Source: an uncultured Burkholderiales bacterium (GTDB lineage: Bacteria; Pseudomonadota; Gammaproteobacteria; Burkholderiales; Burkholderiaceae_C). From it: a DNA stretch of 48,151 bases. The stretch spans positions 1-48,151 of the forward strand of contig CAIRQX010000081.1 of the NCBI GenBank assembly GCA_903880855.1, in the 5' to 3' direction. Under the pieces are notes generated by a model. It was given only the letters and a program-made list of their open reading frames with translations. It ran no database searches and was not told the origin of the DNA. This document shows positions 36,407-47,784 of this stretch, one piece after another. The position numbers and the translations under genes are program-made. Position 1 is the first letter of the stretch. Every line of letters begins with the position of its first letter.

Positions 36407-36469
36407 GGGCTCGAACCCGCGACCCCCGGCGTGACAGGCCGGTATTCTAACCAACTGAACTACCACTCC
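36393..36469 (-). tRNA. tRNA-Asp (GTC)
   Basis: A 77-base cloverleaf including the encoded CCA. The acceptor stem GGAGTGG pairs with CCACTCC, the discriminator base is G, the D-loop has GTTGGTTAG, and the T-loop has TTCGAGC. The anticodon loop CTGTCAC gives GTC. It is the last of three tRNAs after gltX and the target of the island. Confidence 0.97.
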
Positions 36470-36527
36470 GCGTGGTTGCAACGTTTGACGCAGTGCTTGT
36501 GGCACTTTGTCCAAGTGTTGCAAAACT

Positions 36528-36603
36528 TGGCGACCCTACGGGGATTCGAACCCCGGTACTCACCGTGAAAGGGTGATGTCCTAGGCCTCTAGACGATAGG
36601 GTC
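36528..36603 (-). tRNA. tRNA-Glu (TTC)
   Basis: A 76-base tRNA with encoded CCA. The acceptor stem GACCCTA pairs with TAGGGTC, the T-loop reads TTCGAAT, and the anticodon loop CTTTCAC gives TTC. It lies 58 bases from tRNA-Asp and in the same operon as gltX, whose enzyme charges it. Confidence 0.97.
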
Positions 36604-36639
36604 ATAACCTGTGGACTAATCCGTTCCCGACGCCTTGTG

Positions 36640-36715
<76 letters not shown>

Positions 36716-36749
36716 ATTTGGGTGTCGAGCCCGCTAGTATAACCAACTT

Positions 36750-38153
36750 TTACAGAGTAGCCAATCGCGAAAGCACTTTCTCTCTACCGCACAGGTACAA
36801 AACTTTGTCTAGTGACGGCGTTTGCGGTGTACCCATGACCAACACGCGCACGGGCATGGCCAACGCAGGCATTTTTAAGCCAGTGGCTGCTAAAACTTCT
36901 TTGATAGTTGATGCAATAGTTACAACACTCCATTCGCAACTAGCTAATGCAACACTCAAAGCTTGCACAGCAGGCTTTACTTCTTCTGTGACATGCTTGG
37001 TGATATCTTCAGCAATGGGATGCACATCGCCATAAAACAAAGCAACCCATTGGGCTAGGGCTACTAAAGTATCGCAACGGTCTTTTAGCAACCCACACAA
37101 CTCAATCAAACGATCATCAGCGACTACGCCGAGTTTTGCCAAGTAGGGAATCACCAAAGGAGCTAACGCTTCGTCTGCCATGGCTTTCATATGCTGCGCA
37201 TTGACCCAACGCAGTTTGGCTTCGTCAAATTGGGCAGCACTTCGGCCTAAGTGGTCTAAGTTAAACCATTCCAAAAATTGCGCACGGCTAAAAATTTCTT
37301 CGTCGCCATGGCTCCAGCCTAAACGGGCTAAATAGTTCACCATCGCATCTGGCAGATAACCTTCGTCGCGGTATTGCGTGACAGCTTTTGCCCCATTGCG
37401 CTTGCTCATCTTCTCGCCCTGCTCGTTCAAGACGGTGGGCAAGTGGGCATAGACCGGTGGTTCTTTGCCCAGTGCTTTGAAAATATTGATTTGGCGGGGC
37501 GTATTGTTGACATGGTCATCGCCACGAACCACATGGGTGATGGTCATATCGATGTCGTCGACTACTACACAGAAGTTGTAAGTGGGCGCACCTACAGATT
37601 CACCGTTTTGCGCGGGACGGGCAATCACCAAGTCATCAAGCTCTTCGTTGCTAATTTCAATGCGGCCTTTGACTTTGTCTTCCCAAACGACAGATCCAGC
37701 TTGTGGATTTTTAAAGCGCAAGACGGGTTGAACGCCTTGAGGAATGGGTGGCAATGTTTTACCGGACTCTGGACGCCACGTCCCGTCATAACGCGGCTTT
37801 TCTTTGGCTTCCATTTGCTTTTCACGCAAGGCATCAAGTTCTTGCACGCTCATGTAGCAAGGGTATACATGGCCAGACGCTTGGAGTTGTTGCAGCACTT
37901 CTTTGTAACGGTCCATGCGCTGCATTTGGTAGAAAGGCCCTTCGTCATGGTCTAAACCTAACCACGCCATGCCTTCGATGATCACATCGACCGAAGCTTG
38001 GTTAGAGCGTTCTAAATCGGTGTCTTCAATACGCAAAATAAAGTCGCCGCCATTGGCACGGGCAAATGCCCATGGATACAAAGCCGAGCGAATATTGCCT
38101 AAGTGAATAAAGCCCGTAGGGGACGGGGCAAAGCGGGTTCGAATTTTGGTCAT
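36750..38153 (-). CDS. gltX: Glutamyl-tRNA synthetase
   Basis: A 467-residue class I aminoacyl-tRNA synthetase that charges tRNA-Glu. The HIGH motif is HLGN at residues 17-20 in [12 protein letters not shown], and the ATP loop KMSKR is at 248-252. The C-terminal anticodon-binding helical domain is complete. It lies two bases after the metZ stop and is followed on the same strand by tRNA-Ala, tRNA-Glu and tRNA-Asp and one terminator, so enzyme and substrate tRNA are probably co-transcribed. Confidence 0.96.
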   Translation of the reverse strand: MTKIRTRFAPSPTGFIHLGNIRSALYPWAFARANGGDFILRIEDTDLERSNQASVDVIIEGMAWLGLDHDEGPFYQMQRMDRYKEVLQQLQASGHVYPCYMSVQELDALREKQMEAKEKPRYDGTWRPESGKTLPPIPQGVQPVLRFKNPQAGSVVWEDKVKGRIEISNEELDDLVIARPAQNGESVGAPTYNFCVVVDDIDMTITHVVRGDDHVNNTPRQINIFKALGKEPPVYAHLPTVLNEQGEKMSKRNGAKAVTQYRDEGYLPDAMVNYLARLGWSHGDEEIFSRAQFLEWFNLDHLGRSAAQFDEAKLRWVNAQHMKAMADEALAPLVIPYLAKLGVVADDRLIELCGLLKDRCDTLVALAQWVALFYGDVHPIAEDITKHVTEEVKPAVQALSVALASCEWSVVTIASTIKEVLAATGLKMPALAMPVRVLVMGTPQTPSLDKVLYLCGREKVLSRLATL

Positions 38154-38155
38154 GC

Positions 38156-39367
38156 TTACAAGGTGTCTAGGCCACGCGACAGATCGGCCTTTAAATCTTC
38201 TATGTTTTCTAAACCCACGGCCACGCGCACTAAATGTTGTTGAATGCCTGCATCTGCACGTTGCGCTTCAGTCAAACGTCCGTGCGATGTGCTGGCCGGT
38301 TGTGTGATGATGGTTTTGACATCGCCTAAATTGGCTGTCACCGACATCAAGCGCGTGCTGTCGATCAGATGGAACGCGTTTTTACGCCCTGCTTCTGGAG
38401 TGTCTCCGTGCACATCAAATGACAACACTGCACCACCCTTACCAGACTGCTGAGCCATGGCCAATGCGTGTTGTGGGTGGCTTGTGAGTCCTGGGTAATA
38501 CACGCGCGCAACTTTGGGATGAGACTCTAACCAAGTTGCCAATTCAAGTGCGCGTTGAGATTGCGCTTCCATGCGAATGCCGAGTGTCTCCAGTCCTTTG
38601 AGAACCACCCATGCATTAAACGGCGACAGGCTCATGCCTGCACTGCGCATCACAGGCAAAAACTTTTCTTTGACCATGGCTTGCGTGGCGCACAAAGCGC
38701 CAGCGACTACACGGCCTTGACCATCCAGATATTTGGTGCCGGAGTGCACCACCACATCCGCGCCAAAATCAATCGGACGTTGCAAAGCAGGCGTACAAAA
38801 ACAGTTATCAACAGCCAAAATAGCGCCAGCATTATTTGCAATATCGGCCAATGCGCGGATATCGCACACCTCGGTCAAAGGGTTGGTTGGTGTTTCAGCA
38901 AACAAGAGCTTGGTGTTGGGCTGCATCGCTTGTTTCCAAGCATTGGCATCGGTTTGCGATACGAAACTGGTGGTCACACCAAACTTGGCGAACTCAGAAC
39001 CCAGCAATTTGATCGTGGAACCAAACACCGAGCGCGAGCACACCACATGGTCACCACTTTTGAGTAAAGCCATACATAACAACAACACAGCAGCCATTCC
39101 ACTGGAAGTGCCGATACAGGCCTCGGATCCTTCCAAAGCAGCCAAACGAATTTCCATGCTCGCGGTGGTGGGGTTAGTAAAGCGGGAATAAATAAATCCA
39201 TCTTCTTCCCCGGAAAAGCGTCTGGCAGCCGTTTCGCAATCAGGCTGCGTAAAGCTCGATGTGAGGTAGAGAGCTTCCGAGTTTTCGCCGTATTGGCTTT
39301 TATCCACAGCGGCGCGCACGGCCAAGGTGTCTAGGTGTAAGTTGTCAGGTAAAGGATGGTGGCTCAT
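38156..39367 (-). CDS. metZ: O-succinylhomoserine sulfhydrylase
   Basis: A 403-residue PLP enzyme of the Cys/Met metabolism family that makes homocysteine directly from O-succinylhomoserine and sulfide. The PLP lysine is residue 212 in [22 protein letters not shown] binds the cofactor phosphate, and SRFTNPT and LTEVCDI are family motifs. The position between purF and gltX matches the conserved purF-metZ order in beta- and gammaproteobacteria, which supports MetZ over cystathionine gamma-synthase. It starts five bases after purF. Confidence 0.92.
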   Translation of the reverse strand: MSHHPLPDNLHLDTLAVRAAVDKSQYGENSEALYLTSSFTQPDCETAARRFSGEEDGFIYSRFTNPTTASMEIRLAALEGSEACIGTSSGMAAVLLLCMALLKSGDHVVCSRSVFGSTIKLLGSEFAKFGVTTSFVSQTDANAWKQAMQPNTKLLFAETPTNPLTEVCDIRALADIANNAGAILAVDNCFCTPALQRPIDFGADVVVHSGTKYLDGQGRVVAGALCATQAMVKEKFLPVMRSAGMSLSPFNAWVVLKGLETLGIRMEAQSQRALELATWLESHPKVARVYYPGLTSHPQHALAMAQQSGKGGAVLSFDVHGDTPEAGRKNAFHLIDSTRLMSVTANLGDVKTIITQPASTSHGRLTEAQRADAGIQQHLVRVAVGLENIEDLKADLSRGLDTL

Positions 39368-39372
39368 GGCGA

Positions 39373-40887
39373 TTACTCCGAGGCGTTGGGCAAAGCCAAG
39401 CGCGAATGGTCTTCATCGCCCTCTTCTTGACTCACACGGTTTTCATTCAATTTGGCGATGTCTTGCGCGGTGACGTCACCCGCCACATACACACCATCAA
39501 AGCAGGATGCATCGAATCCATCGAGTGGCGCACTGCCAGCCGACTGCGCATTGCGCACGGCTTGTTTCATAGCGTCGACGTCTTGGTAAATCAAGGCGTC
39601 GCATCCAATGAGTTCACGTATCTCTTCGATGCTGCGGTTATGCGCCACCAACTCTTGGGGTGTTGGCATGTCAATGCCATACACATTGGGAAAACGCACA
39701 GGAGGCGCAGCACTTGCCAAATACACTTTGCGCGCACCAGCATCGCGCGCCATTTGCACAATTTCGCGACTTGTGGTGCCACGCACGATCGAGTCATCGA
39801 CCAACAACACATTACGACCCTTAAATTCGCTCGCGATCACATTGAGTTTTTGGCGCACCGATTTTTTTCGCACCCCTTGGCCCGGCATGATGAAGGTGCG
39901 ACCTACATAACGGTTTTTGACAAAGCCCTCGCGATAAGGAACACCCAACAAATGCGCAAGTTGCGTGGCACTAGGCCGGCTAGATTCTGGAATTGGAATG
40001 ATCACATCGATTTCATTTGGCGGCACGGTAGAGACCACGCGCTTGGCCAAGGTCTCGCCTAAGTTCAAACGTGCTTGGTAGACAGACATGCCATCCATTG
40101 TTGAGTCGGGGCGGGCCAAATATACAAATTCAAAAATACAAGGCTTGAGTTGCGGCGCATCAGCACATTGTTTGGTACTTAACTTTCCATTGAGGTCGAT
40201 ATAGACTGCCTCGCCTGGCACGATATCGCGCTCGAGTACATGACCTGTGCCTTCCAAAGCAACTGACTCGCTAGCCACCATATAGGTTCCATCTTTGCCT
40301 CGGCCCAAACACAAAGGACGAATACCGAAAGGGTCACGAAATGCGAGCAAACCGTGGCCAGCAATCATGGCCACGACCGCATACGAACCCTGCACGCGCC
40401 TGTGCACGCGACGCACCGCTTCGAATACATCGGCAGGGTTGAGCGTTAACCCACGTGTGGTTTTTTCTAATTCATGCGCCAGCACGTTCAGCAGAACTTC
40501 TGAATCACTCTCTGTGTTGATATGGCGATGGTCTTGCGTGAAAAGTTCAGCTTTCAGTGCATGGGCATTGGTCAGATTTCCGTTGTGCACCAACACCAAA
40601 CCAAACGGCGCATTGACATAAAAAGGTTGCGCTTCTTCTTCACTGAATGCATTGCCCGCAGTGGGGTAACGCACTTGGCCCAAGCCATTGTTGCCAGGCA
40701 ATGCACGCATATTGCGTGTACGAAACACATCGCGCACCATGCCTTTTTCTTTGTGCATGAAGAATTTACGGTCCAACTGGGTGACGATGCCCGCAGCATC
40801 TTGGCCACGGTGCTGTAACAGCAACAAGGCGTCATAGATCAATTGGTTCACTGGTGCGTTGCTAGCAACGCCGACGATTCCACACAT
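39373..40887 (-). CDS. purF: Amidophosphoribosyltransferase
   Basis: A 504-residue enzyme for the first committed step of purine synthesis: PRPP and glutamine give phosphoribosylamine. Cys2 (MCGIVGV) becomes the N-terminal nucleophile of the glutaminase domain. The phosphoribosyltransferase domain carries the PRPP motif VLLVDDSIVRGTTS at residues 360-373. Its start codon shares a base with the cvpA stop (TAATG), so translation is coupled. Cytosolic tetramer in the family. Confidence 0.96.
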   Translation of the reverse strand: MCGIVGVASNAPVNQLIYDALLLLQHRGQDAAGIVTQLDRKFFMHKEKGMVRDVFRTRNMRALPGNNGLGQVRYPTAGNAFSEEEAQPFYVNAPFGLVLVHNGNLTNAHALKAELFTQDHRHINTESDSEVLLNVLAHELEKTTRGLTLNPADVFEAVRRVHRRVQGSYAVVAMIAGHGLLAFRDPFGIRPLCLGRGKDGTYMVASESVALEGTGHVLERDIVPGEAVYIDLNGKLSTKQCADAPQLKPCIFEFVYLARPDSTMDGMSVYQARLNLGETLAKRVVSTVPPNEIDVIIPIPESSRPSATQLAHLLGVPYREGFVKNRYVGRTFIMPGQGVRKKSVRQKLNVIASEFKGRNVLLVDDSIVRGTTSREIVQMARDAGARKVYLASAAPPVRFPNVYGIDMPTPQELVAHNRSIEEIRELIGCDALIYQDVDAMKQAVRNAQSAGSAPLDGFDASCFDGVYVAGDVTAQDIAKLNENRVSQEEGDEDHSRLALPNASE

Positions 40888-41384
40888 TAGGTGATGTACT
40901 TTCCAAAGTCTGCCGGCAACGCCGGCTTACACACATGCAAAAGCGCTTTCAACCATTTCGCACCTTGGGCTTGTTGCCAAGCCTCAGATTCACGCATCGG
41001 CGTCATACCCACCAGCACGGTGGCAGCCATCAAAACCACAATGCCGCGCAAAGCCCCGAACAGACTACCGAACAGTCTATCTAGGAGGCCAAGCCCTACC
41101 ACCGACAACATTTTTTTGATCACGCCCGTGATGAGCACTTGTGCGATCAACACACCCATAAAAACCACGACGAACCCCGCGGCATAACGCAACATTTCGC
41201 TGCTGCCTTCCATCGGCAACCATTGCGCCATGCTGGGGGCGTAATACTGCGCCAAATAAAAGGCTGCAACCCAGCCCGCGAGCGACAAAACTTCTTGCAC
41301 GATGCCACGCCACAGGCCCAACACCATCGAAAAGCCCAATACGGCCAGCAGAATCCAGTCTACAGACCCTAACGCTTGCATCAC
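40887..41384 (-). CDS. cvpA: CvpA-family inner-membrane protein
   Basis: A 165-residue protein with about four hydrophobic segments (for example LLAVLGFSMVLGLWRGIVQE and YAAGFVVVFMGVLIAQVLI). The WRGIVQEVLSLAGWVAAF region is diagnostic of CvpA. CvpA is needed for colicin V production in E. coli, and later work links it to envelope stress; its mechanism is not known. It sits directly before purF, as in many proteobacteria. Confidence 0.92.
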   Translation of the reverse strand: MMQALGSVDWILLAVLGFSMVLGLWRGIVQEVLSLAGWVAAFYLAQYYAPSMAQWLPMEGSSEMLRYAAGFVVVFMGVLIAQVLITGVIKKMLSVVGLGLLDRLFGSLFGALRGIVVLMAATVLVGMTPMRESEAWQQAQGAKWLKALLHVCKPALPADFGKYIT

Positions 41385-41388
41385 TAAA

Positions 41389-42162
41389 TCACAGTGTCAA
41401 GACTTGCGGCTGCAATTGCAACTGCTTGATCTTGTTAGCCATTTTTTCGGCTTCGTCTTTGCTAACAAAAGGGCCAACGCGCACCCTCGTGCGCGGGCCA
41501 TCTTTGGTGTTTGCAATATTGGTGTATGTCTTAAACCCAGCTTTTTCTAATTTGAGACGTACTTCCTTGACTTTGGCGTCCTCGGCAAATGCGCCGATTT
41601 GCACAACAAAGCGAGGGCCTTCAACTTCAGCGCTGGCTGTTGGCGTAACCATCGCCAAAGCAGCAGTCGAGGTTTTAGATGAAGCGGACGCATCAGAAGT
41701 TTTGGCATCGGCTTTGACCGATGCAGACTCAAGAGTTTTGACTGGTTCAGCAGTTTTTGTAGTTGTTGGGGGAGCAACTGGAATAGTGGCAACTGTGGCC
41801 TGACTTACTGCTGGCGTTGGGGTTTCTTCTTTCTTAGCAGAAGCCACCACTTCTTCCTTTGGACTCAAGGCGGCATCTGTCGCCAACGGGGCTTGCTTGG
41901 TAGCTGAACTGGCAGACACCATAGGCTTGGTTTTGATGCGATCAGGAATATCGACCGCGATGTCCACAGAGACTGGCCGAGGTTGGGTATCAAAAACCAA
42001 GGGGAATCCAACAACGCCGATGATGACCAACACCGTGGCACCGATCAACCGATGGCGGGCACGGCGACGTAAAACTTCTACGCTTTCTGCCGGCGAGTTG
42101 CTGAAGTTGCTGGAAGCGTCCCCAGCGGTTTGTCCTGGTAGTCGAAACTTAAAAAAGGCCAT
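41389..42162 (-). CDS. SPOR-domain cell-division protein (DedD-like)
   Basis: A 257-residue bitopic membrane protein. One transmembrane segment (about residues 39-56) follows a short cytoplasmic tail. A long periplasmic linker rich in Ala, Ser, Thr, Lys and Pro leads to a C-terminal SPOR domain (about 178-257, starting FVVQIGAFAEDAKV). SPOR domains bind denuded glycan at the septum. The linker explains its length above that of E. coli DedD. It lies between folC and cvpA, the conserved dedD position. Confidence 0.9.
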   Translation of the reverse strand: MAFFKFRLPGQTAGDASSNFSNSPAESVEVLRRRARHRLIGATVLVIIGVVGFPLVFDTQPRPVSVDIAVDIPDRIKTKPMVSASSATKQAPLATDAALSPKEEVVASAKKEETPTPAVSQATVATIPVAPPTTTKTAEPVKTLESASVKADAKTSDASASSKTSTAALAMVTPTASAEVEGPRFVVQIGAFAEDAKVKEVRLKLEKAGFKTYTNIANTKDGPRTRVRVGPFVSKDEAEKMANKIKQLQLQPQVLTL

Positions 42163-42172
42163 GAATGGGGTC

Positions 42173-43471
42173 TCAGGAACTCAAATGCGGGGCGTCCAAA
42201 CGGGGTATTCCGTCCTTTAAAACACCCCCGACCGTGAAGAACGATCCGAAGACGACGATTCTATCAGCGGGGTCTGCCGCAGCGACTGCCGCTTCAAACG
42301 CTTCTTTGGGGTCTTTGAAGACGCTGGATGTGACGTTTTTTCTATTATTGGTTTGCTGCCATTGCTTTTGTAAATCTTGTGCGCTGGAGGCGCGTGCCGT
42401 CGGCAAATCGCAGAAATACCACCGGTCTACCAAGACCCCAACTCGCGCCATGATGGCGGAGATATCTTTATCGGCCATCGCCCCGAACACAGCATGGGTC
42501 GTGGGATAAAAGCCCATCGCGTCTAAGTTTTCACTCAATGCGGCAACCGCATGCGGGTTATGTGCCACATCCAGCACCAAAGTTGGCTGGCCAGGAATAA
42601 TTTGGAAGCGGCCGGGTAGCTCGACCATGGCTAAACCGTTGCGGATGGCCTGCGCGGTCACAGGGAGGCGATCGCGCACGGCCTCCAACGCAGCTAGGAC
42701 GCCGCTGGCATTGATTAACTGGTTGGCTCCGCGCAATGCTGGGTAAGCCAAACCGCTGTAGCGGCGCCCTCTGCCCGCCCAAGCCCACTGCTGCTTGTCT
42801 CCGGTGAAATTGAAGTCTTTGCCAAATTGCCAAAGATCTGCGCCAATAGAAGCCGCATGCGCCAAAACGCTCTCAGGCGGAACTGGATCACTGACGACAA
42901 CAGGTTTTCCCGAACGCATGATGCCGGCCTTTTCAAAGCCAATAGACTCTCTATCTGGCCCCAATAACTCGGTGTGGTCCAAATCAATGCTGGTGATCAC
43001 CGCGCAATCTGCATCGATGACATTCACTGCATCCAAGCGGCCTCCTAAACCTACTTCCAAAATGGCGACATCTAGATTCGCTTCCGCCATCAAACTCAAG
43101 ATAGCCAAGGTTGTGAATTCGAAATAAGTTAGGCTGATTTCAGAACCTTGGCAACGCGCATCCTCCACCTTTTGGAAGTGTGGCAACAAATCATCCGGCT
43201 GCACGGTTTCACCATGGATACGGCAACGTTCTTGAAAATGCACCAAGTGCGGCGAGGTGTAGACACCTGTGCGATAACCCGCTTGCAACAAACAAGCCTC
43301 CAACATGGCACAAGTGGACCCTTTGCCATTGGTGCCCGCCACAGTGATGACGCAGGCCTCGAAGCGCAAACCCAGTCGCTTAACGACTTCTTGCACCCGC
43401 TCTAAACCCATATCAATCGTATGGGGGTGCAAACGCTCGCAGTGCGCGAGCCAACTATCCAGTGAATTCAT
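42173..43471 (-). CDS. folC: Bifunctional dihydrofolate/tetrahydrofolate (folylpolyglutamate) synthase
   Basis: A 432-residue Mur-ligase-fold enzyme that adds glutamate to dihydropteroate and to folates. The ATP-binding loop VAGTNGKGSTCAML is near residue 46, and EVGLGGRLDAVN and DVAHNPHA are family signatures. I prefer the ATG at 43471 (MNSLDSWLAHCERLHP); a GTG at 43522 would add 17 unconserved residues. The upstream accD usually found in this operon is not here. It leads the leftward folC-SPOR-cvpA-purF-metZ-gltX series. Confidence 0.94.
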   Translation of the reverse strand: MNSLDSWLAHCERLHPHTIDMGLERVQEVVKRLGLRFEACVITVAGTNGKGSTCAMLEACLLQAGYRTGVYTSPHLVHFQERCRIHGETVQPDDLLPHFQKVEDARCQGSEISLTYFEFTTLAILSLMAEANLDVAILEVGLGGRLDAVNVIDADCAVITSIDLDHTELLGPDRESIGFEKAGIMRSGKPVVVSDPVPPESVLAHAASIGADLWQFGKDFNFTGDKQQWAWAGRGRRYSGLAYPALRGANQLINASGVLAALEAVRDRLPVTAQAIRNGLAMVELPGRFQIIPGQPTLVLDVAHNPHAVAALSENLDAMGFYPTTHAVFGAMADKDISAIMARVGVLVDRWYFCDLPTARASSAQDLQKQWQQTNNRKNVTSSVFKDPKEAFEAAVAAADPADRIVVFGSFFTVGGVLKDGIPRLDAPHLSS

Positions 43472-43580
43472 AGATGAATTGTCACCGACGTCAACCCATT
43501 TCCGTCTGTAAGCGTTGATCACAAGCGTCTTACATACAAAGATTACACTCTATGTAATCAGTCAATTCCAAGGATTTCCT

Positions 43581-44120
43581 ATGACTAACTATTCACCTAC
43601 CAAGCTTTTAAGCCTCGCTGCGTTGGGTTTCGTTTGCCAATTTGGCACCGCTCAAGCGCAAGAAGTCGGCAAAGTTATCTCTTCGACACCTGTCATTCAA
43701 CTAGTAGCCGTTCCTCGCCAAGTCTGCACTAACGAACAAGTCGTTGTGCAAGGGCAAAAATCAGGCGCTGGGGCAGCAATGGGCGCTATTGCTGGTGGCG
43801 CTGTTGGTAACAGCGTAGGCCAAGGTTCCGGTCGCGCTGCGGCCACCATGCTGGGTCTATTTGGTGGCGCCATCTTGGGCGAGAAGATTGAAGGCCCCGC
43901 CAACCCAGAAGTTCGCCAAGTACAGAACTGCACACAGCAAACCGTCTACGAAAACCGCACGATGGCCTACAACGTGGTTTATGAGTTTGCGGGCAAGCAA
44001 TATTCCGTACAAATGCCTTCCGACCCAGGTCCTACCGTTCGTTTGCAAATCACGCCTGTGCCCAATCCTCCTGCGACCACATTCAATGTACCGCCACCAG
44101 GATCTGCTCCGCGTTTCTAA
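43581..44120 (+). CDS. Glycine-zipper 2TM-domain protein
   Basis: A 179-residue exported protein. A signal peptide ends near residue 26 (AQAQE). A short Val-rich region follows, then a glycine zipper (AGAAMGAIAGGAVGNSVGQG and AATMLGLFGGAILGEKIEG) able to pair helices in a membrane. A C-terminal soluble part contains VYEFAGKQYSVQMPSDPG. Proteins of this kind (Rick_17kDa/SlyB-like) are usually in the outer membrane, but no lipobox cysteine is seen here. AAGGA precedes the ATG. It is divergent from folC. Confidence 0.88.
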   Translation: MTNYSPTKLLSLAALGFVCQFGTAQAQEVGKVISSTPVIQLVAVPRQVCTNEQVVVQGQKSGAGAAMGAIAGGAVGNSVGQGSGRAAATMLGLFGGAILGEKIEGPANPEVRQVQNCTQQTVYENRTMAYNVVYEFAGKQYSVQMPSDPGPTVRLQITPVPNPPATTFNVPPPGSAPRF

Positions 44121-44182
44121 TTCCCGTTTTCCACTAACGCTTTTGTAGCTTTTGATTCGGTTTTCAAAAACCGCCTTGTTCT

Positions 44183-44500
44183 ATGCCTACCCAAACCATT
44201 GATGGCGTGTCCATCCACACACAAGCCAATGTTTTCTTTGACGGCAAATGCGTCAGCCACGCTATCACCACTGCGAATGGCACCAAGCTCTCAGTGGGGG
44301 TCATCTTGCCCGCTACATTGACTTTCAACACAGGCGCTCCCGAGGTGATGGAATGTGTAGCAGGTTCATGCGAATACAAACTCGATGGCAGCCAAGATTG
44401 GGTGAGCTCCAAAGCAGGTGAAAAATTTAGCGTGCCAGGCAGCTCCAAGTTTGATATTCGCGTCACTGCGCCTTATCACTATATTTGTCACTTCGGCTAA
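44183..44500 (+). CDS. ppnP: Pyrimidine/purine nucleoside phosphorylase
   Basis: A 105-residue cupin-like protein of the PpnP (YaiE, DUF1255) family, which phosphorolyses a broad range of nucleosides. The family pattern is clear: the sequence FFDGKCVSHAI, VGVILPATLTFNTGAPE, then FSVPGSSKFDIR and the end YHYICHFG. Length is exactly that of the family. It lies 22 bases before argG and may share its transcript. Cytosolic. Confidence 0.93.
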   Translation: MPTQTIDGVSIHTQANVFFDGKCVSHAITTANGTKLSVGVILPATLTFNTGAPEVMECVAGSCEYKLDGSQDWVSSKAGEKFSVPGSSKFDIRVTAPYHYICHFG

Positions 44501-44510
44501 GCCGCGTTAG

Positions 44511-45860
<1,350 letters not shown>

Positions 45861-45896
45861 CTTTTTTTCGTTGGCCTTGGGAGTTGTAATTCGGGA

Positions 45897-46171
45897 TGGT
45901 TGGCGATGCAAATGCTTGGTGGTATGCACTGCGCCGCTCATGTCCTCCGGCTTCGGCAAAGCCGAAGCCTCCCCCTTTACTTCGCTCTGCAGTACATACC
46001 ACCAAGCATTTGCGCGAAATTAGTTTGAACTCCACTTCGCTCGCCGGCGTCAGCTCGGCGGCGCAGGATGCGTAGCGAAGTAAAGGGGGAGGATTTGGCC
46101 TTCGGCCAAATCCGGAGGACATGCGCGGAGCATCGTGTGCCGTCGGGCTGACGCCACGCTACAAAAGCCAG
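45897..46171. repeat. GC-rich nested-palindrome element, copy 1
   Basis: A 275-base element, near-identical to 47785-48033 in the same orientation. Perfect inverted arms interleave: 45908-45926 with 45995-46013 (19 bp), 45968-45986 with 46074-46092 (19 bp), 45942-45950 with 46112-46120, a 9-bp hairpin at 45949-45969 and a 10-bp hairpin at 46091-46113. It ends three bases before the murB stop codon. Frames across it give low-complexity peptides and look non-coding. Confidence 0.9.
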
Positions 46172-46174
46172 CAA

Positions 46175-47239
46175 CTAAACCACAACAGGCTCAGGCTCCA
46201 ACAAAATCCCAAACCGCTCATACACGCTAGTCTGAATCGCCTTGGCAAGCGTCATCACCTCGCCCCCAGTGCACGGATTCTCGCGCCCGCCTTTATTCAC
46301 CAAGACCAACGCCTGCTTTTCATATACAGCGGCATTGCCGACAGACTTACCTTTCCACCCACAGGCATCGATCAACCAACCAGCAGCTAGTTTGATGCGG
46401 CCATCGTCGAGTAGGTAGTGCACCACCTTGGGATCTCTGGCAATGATGTCAGCGCATTGCTCAGGGGTGACGGTTGGATTTTTGAAAAAACTTCCGGCAT
46501 TTCCAATCACGGCAGGGTCTGGCAATTTGGAACGTCGAATAGCGCAGACCCATTCAAAAATTTGCAGAGCTGTAGGTTGGCGTTTACCCGTCTCAGCCAT
46601 CTTTTTTTCTAGGTCTAGATAACCCAGAACTGGCTTCCAAGCCTTTGCCAGCCGAAACCTTACGCGCGTGATTAAAGCGCGTCCCGCTAACCCCATGCTG
46701 CGCGAAGCGCCAACATGCTGTCCAGGGCCGTGTTTGAAAATCGAGTCACGGTAACCAAAAGCGCATTGCGCAGCATCTAGGGTGAAGGTATTTCCAGTCG
46801 CGAGGTCGATCGCATCTAGTGCGTCGAAGCGGTCTTGCAATTCAACGCCGTAAGCACCGATATTTTGTACGGGTGAGGCGCCAACGCTACCAGGGATCAA
46901 TGCCATGTTTTCCAAACCCGGCCAACTGTTGTCTAAGGTCCATTGCACAAAGTCATGCCAATCTTCACCAGCCGCGGCTTCGACAATCCAGGCCTTTTCG
47001 GACTCCTCCACCAATCGCATACCTTTGAGCTCAACCTTGAGAACGAGCGCTTTCAGGTCACCCGTCAGCACGATATTGCTGCCGCCACCAAGCACAAATT
47101 TCTGGGTATTGCGCAATTGCGGGTCGGCTAACAGGGGCCCAATATCGGACTCCGACTGCACACGCACCAATTGCAAAGCCTTGGCAGATATACCAAAAGT
47201 GTTATGCGCTTGCAGGGGGACGTTTCGCTCAACTAACAT
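46175..47239 (-). CDS. murB: UDP-N-acetylenolpyruvoylglucosamine reductase
   Basis: A 354-residue FAD enzyme for the second committed step of peptidoglycan precursor synthesis. The FAD loop VLGGGSNIVL contains residues 51-55. IPGSVGASPVQNIGAYG binds FAD, and the catalytic Ser is residue 250 in GNAGSFFKNP. The FGYRDSIFK loop and LEPEP near the end mark the type I (E. coli-like) class. Its 3' end abuts repeat copy 1. It is divergent from yajQ across 39 bases, so both promoters must overlap. Confidence 0.95.
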   Translation of the reverse strand: MLVERNVPLQAHNTFGISAKALQLVRVQSESDIGPLLADPQLRNTQKFVLGGGSNIVLTGDLKALVLKVELKGMRLVEESEKAWIVEAAAGEDWHDFVQWTLDNSWPGLENMALIPGSVGASPVQNIGAYGVELQDRFDALDAIDLATGNTFTLDAAQCAFGYRDSIFKHGPGQHVGASRSMGLAGRALITRVRFRLAKAWKPVLGYLDLEKKMAETGKRQPTALQIFEWVCAIRRSKLPDPAVIGNAGSFFKNPTVTPEQCADIIARDPKVVHYLLDDGRIKLAAGWLIDACGWKGKSVGNAAVYEKQALVLVNKGGRENPCTGGEVMTLAKAIQTSVYERFGILLEPEPVVV

Positions 47240-47278
47240 AGCGAGATTGTCTCACCCTGATTTTGAAAGACTAACTCC

Positions 47279-47764
47279 ATGCCTTCTTTTGACACCGTCT
47301 GCGAACCTAATCTGCCAGAAGTTAAAAACGCAGTCGACAACACCGCCAAAGAAATTGCCACCCGTTTCGACTTCAAAGGCACCTCCGCTGGCGTCGAACT
47401 CAAAGACAAAGAAATCACCTTGTTTGGCGACGCTGACTTTCAGCTCACGCAAGTGGAGGATGTTTTGCGTAACAAATTGACCAAGCGCGAAGTCGATATT
47501 CGCTTTCTTGATAAAGGCGACGTCCAGAAAATTGGGGGCGATAAGGTCAAGCAGGTCATCAAAGTGCGAAATGGGATTGAGACCGAAGTCTCTAAAAAAA
47601 TCCAACGCCTGATCAAAGACAGCAAGATCAAAGTGCAAGCTGCAATTCAAGGTGACGCGGTTCGTATCAGCGGTGCTAAACGCGATGACTTGCAGGCTGC
47701 TATGGCGCTGATTCGCAAAGAGATAACCGATTTGCCTTTGTCGTTTAACAACTTTCGCGATTGA
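47279..47764 (+). CDS. yajQ: YajQ-family nucleotide-binding protein
   Basis: A 161-residue protein of the YajQ (DUF520) family. It starts [20 protein letters not shown] and contains RFDFKGT and a double ferredoxin-like fold with [15 protein letters not shown]. In Xanthomonas and Pseudomonas, homologues bind cyclic di-GMP and affect virulence gene expression; the role here is not shown. The murB-yajQ-plsY order is common in related bacteria. Length is typical. Confidence 0.94.
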   Translation: MPSFDTVCEPNLPEVKNAVDNTAKEIATRFDFKGTSAGVELKDKEITLFGDADFQLTQVEDVLRNKLTKREVDIRFLDKGDVQKIGGDKVKQVIKVRNGIETEVSKKIQRLIKDSKIKVQAAIQGDAVRISGAKRDDLQAAMALIRKEITDLPLSFNNFRD

Positions 47765-47784
47765 CCTCTGTTTTGCACTGATAC

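Noticed and set aside
37374..37955. A 193-codon plus-strand frame opposite gltX
   Set aside because: Shadow of the synthetase gene; translation shows no domain and no ribosome site.
44156..44173. Terminator before ppnP (CGGTTT/AAACCG hairpin)
   Set aside because: The stem is only six AT-rich pairs and no T run follows on the plus strand.
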